In this document: positions 24,242 through 25,840 of the stretch, in pieces
Layout: every line of letters begins with the position of its first letter
Numbering within the stretch: position 1 is the stretch's first letter
DNA from: Paludibacter sp.
GTDB taxonomy: Bacteria > Bacteroidota > Bacteroidia > Bacteroidales > Paludibacteraceae
Direction of reading: 5' to 3'
DNA: 25,840 nucleotides
Assembly (NCBI GenBank): GCA_028748945.1
Contig: JAQTOL010000002.1
Location: 1-25,840 of the forward strand
Program-made: the position numbers and the translations under genes
The notes under the pieces: generated by a model
What the model saw: the letters and a program-made list of their open reading frames with translations, nothing else
Told to the model about the DNA's origin: nothing
Databases searched by the model: none

Positions 24242-25840
24242 TTATAATTTCACTAACTTTTGGGTTGAAACTTGACCATTGGCTAGTATCACAGTAACAA
24301 AATAGTTCCCAGAGGATAAATAACTTAAATCAATGGTTTTATCAGTTCCGTTAACTAAATCTACTTTCACTGATTGACCCAACAGATTTCGAACTACAAT
24401 CTGGCTGATTCCCGATTTTGCAGAAACAATTAGTTTGTCAATAACCGGATTTGGATAACAGCTAATTGAATTTGAATTTTCAACCGTGTTTAAACCTGTT
24501 GCTGTATCGTTATAAAAATACAAATTATCCATGTAGAAAGTTCCACCTGTTCCATTATCAAATTTAAACTGGTAAATATCAGAAGAAACTACCCCTGTAA
24601 AATCAGATAAAAGAATATTAAAACTATTCCATTGATTGGCTGTCAAAGGTCCAAGATTTGTTGAAAATTCATGTCCCGGGCTGATTGGAGTGATATGAAC
24701 AACCGTTTCAGTAGTTGGGTAAATATCAATATGCAGTTTATTCATGGTGCTGGCATCAACATGACTTCCAAGTTCAATTCCCTGATAGTTAAATGTTGTA
24801 TACTTTACTGCTGCATTATCTCCCATAGTTGTTGCTGTAGCTACAGTAGACTGTCCCCAACCCGGGAATAAATTTGTACCCGCAACATTTGTATATGCAT
24901 CACTATAAATTGAAATTACTTTTGCAGCATTGACAGTTGGAGTAGGTGCGCCCGGTAAACCTGCAAGTGTAGTCGCATTTACAACAATCGGACTGTTCGC
25001 AGCCGTGTTACCGGTTGCATCTTTAGCAGTGATTGAGAATGTATAAGCTGTTGAGGAAGTTAATCCTGAAATGGTGAACGACTTTTGAACTCCTGAAACA
25101 CCTGAAGTTGTGACGATAGTTGGACCAGAACCATACGAAACGGAATAACTAATTGCTCCTGAATCGTCCGTGGCATTCAACAAAAGTGTTACACCATCGG
25201 ATGCAATCGTTCCGGCCGTAGCTGTAAAAGCTGTTGGAGCCTGAGTATCGGCAGTTGCCGAGTCATCATAAAAATACATATTATCTAAATAAACAGTATT
25301 CCCTCCTGCACCCACAATTTTAAACTGGAATAAATCAGCCATCGAAAGTCCCTGACTGGTAAAATTGGAAAGCGGAATATCAAAACTATTCCAGGCATTT
25401 AAATTCAGGGGAGTTAATTGTACTGACTTTTCTCCGGTTGAATGACTGATGCAAAAAATCTGTAAAGAAGTTTCGTTTGCCGTCCAGACATCAACATGCA
25501 AATATTTCATTGCCACAGCAGTTACATCACTTCCAAATTGGGTTCCCTGATAATTAAGATTAGCATATTTCAATACGTTATCAGTCCCAATTTGAATCGT
25601 TGAAACTGCAGTTGATTGACCCCAGTTTGGATTTAAATCTGTACCTACAACATTTGTAAATGCATCACTAAATATTGAAATTACCTTTGGAGCTGCATAG
25701 GCAGTGGGGGTTGGTGCTGAAACTGCAGGTGCTGGTATAGCAATTGTTGTTGCCTGAACCACAATCGGATTGTTTGCTGCAACATTACCTGCAGCATCTT
25801 TTGCAACTACAGAGAAGGAGTAAGCTGTTGAAGGAGTTAG
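24242..25840 (-). CDS. Partial T9SS-exported modular surface protein (5' end beyond the right edge)
   Basis: The frame stays open to base 25840; the 26 codons before the GTG at 25762 read as the end of a fibronectin III-like domain (AYSFSVVAKDAAGN), so the true start is outside the window. The 532 visible residues hold that domain end, a jelly-roll-type module (VISIFSDAFTN, NPNWGQST, YLDNMYFY), a complete fibronectin III-like domain, a second such module (VISIYSDAYTN, FPGWGQST, FYMDNLYFY) and a T9SS sorting domain (SCYPNPVIDKL, ending QKLVKL). It is a tandem paralogue of the 938-residue protein. No catalytic motif is visible in this part, though an enzyme domain could lie beyond the edge. A role in polysaccharide binding at the cell surface is inferred. 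Confidence 0.88.
   Translation of the reverse strand, partial: LTPSTAYSFSVVAKDAAGNVAANNPIVVQATTIAIPAPAVSAPTPTAYAAPKVISIFSDAFTNVVGTDLNPNWGQSTAVSTIQIGTDNVLKYANLNYQGTQFGSDVTAVAMKYLHVDVWTANETSLQIFCISHSTGEKSVQLTPLNLNAWNSFDIPLSNFTSQGLSMADLFQFKIVGAGGNTVYLDNMYFYDDSATADTQAPTAFTATAGTIASDGVTLLLNATDDSGAISYSVSYGSGPTIVTTSGVSGVQKSFTISGLTSSTAYTFSITAKDATGNTAANSPIVVNATTLAGLPGAPTPTVNAAKVISIYSDAYTNVAGTNLFPGWGQSTVATATTMGDNAAVKYTTFNYQGIELGSHVDASTMNKLHIDIYPTTETVVHITPISPGHEFSTNLGPLTANQWNSFNILLSDFTGVVSSDIYQFKFDNGTGGTFYMDNLYFYNDTATGLNTVENSNSISCYPNPVIDKLIVSAKSGISQIVVRNLLGQSVKVDLVNGTDKTIDLSYLSSGNYFVTVILANGQVSTQKLVKL

Noticed and set aside
24242..25762. GTG at 25762 as a true start of the right-edge gene
   Set aside because: The frame upstream to the window edge reads as a conserved fibronectin III-like domain matching the neighbouring paralogue, and the GTG start would leave no signal peptide.

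Overview
The window is a compact block of minus-strand genes from a member of the Bacteroidota, most likely a Bacteroidales-type organism. The evidence is AT-rich coding DNA, very large secreted proteins ending in type IX secretion (T9SS) sorting domains with a YPNP motif, and the gene repertoire. Species cannot be named from the sequence. Transcription runs from high to low coordinates; no plus-strand open frame looks real, and I saw no RNA genes, CRISPR arrays, transposases or SusC/SusD genes.

Right part (about 18-25.8 kb): two tandem, related, non-catalytic multimodular surface proteins (the first cut by the right edge), each followed by a similar hairpin about 8 nt after its stop codon. 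Then come a T9SS-exported GH16 laminarinase-type enzyme, a 67-residue signal-peptide protein of unknown role, and a second, simpler GH16 enzyme. Middle (about 6.6-18 kb): a 1583-residue GH81 endo-beta-1,3-glucanase with CBM6, Ig-like and other modules, a clan GH-A glycosidase without sorting domain, a GPH/MelB-type sugar symporter, and a cytoplasmic GH94-like phosphorylase, possibly GH161. Left part (1-6.2 kb): after a 431-base non-coding gap with a hairpin, a 1738-residue beta-helix protein carrying a dockerin and a cohesin-like domain, followed 30 bases later by a cohesin-like protein that runs off the left edge.

Taken together, the middle and right parts read as a beta-1,3-glucan (laminarin, callose or curdlan type) utilisation locus. 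GH81 and GH16 enzymes cut the polymer outside the cell, non-catalytic modular proteins probably hold it, the GH-A enzyme trims oligosaccharides, the symporter brings them across the inner membrane, and the phosphorylase would release glucose-1-phosphate. The families of the enzymes are read from motifs; the substrate and the chain of steps are inference.

The most interesting points are the adjacent dockerin/cohesin T9SS proteins, a roughly 103-residue three-cysteine module shared by the GH81 enzyme and a non-catalytic protein (candidate new glucan-binding module), the symporter-phosphorylase pair, and a long inverted repeat joining the symporter stop codon to the phosphorylase start codon.
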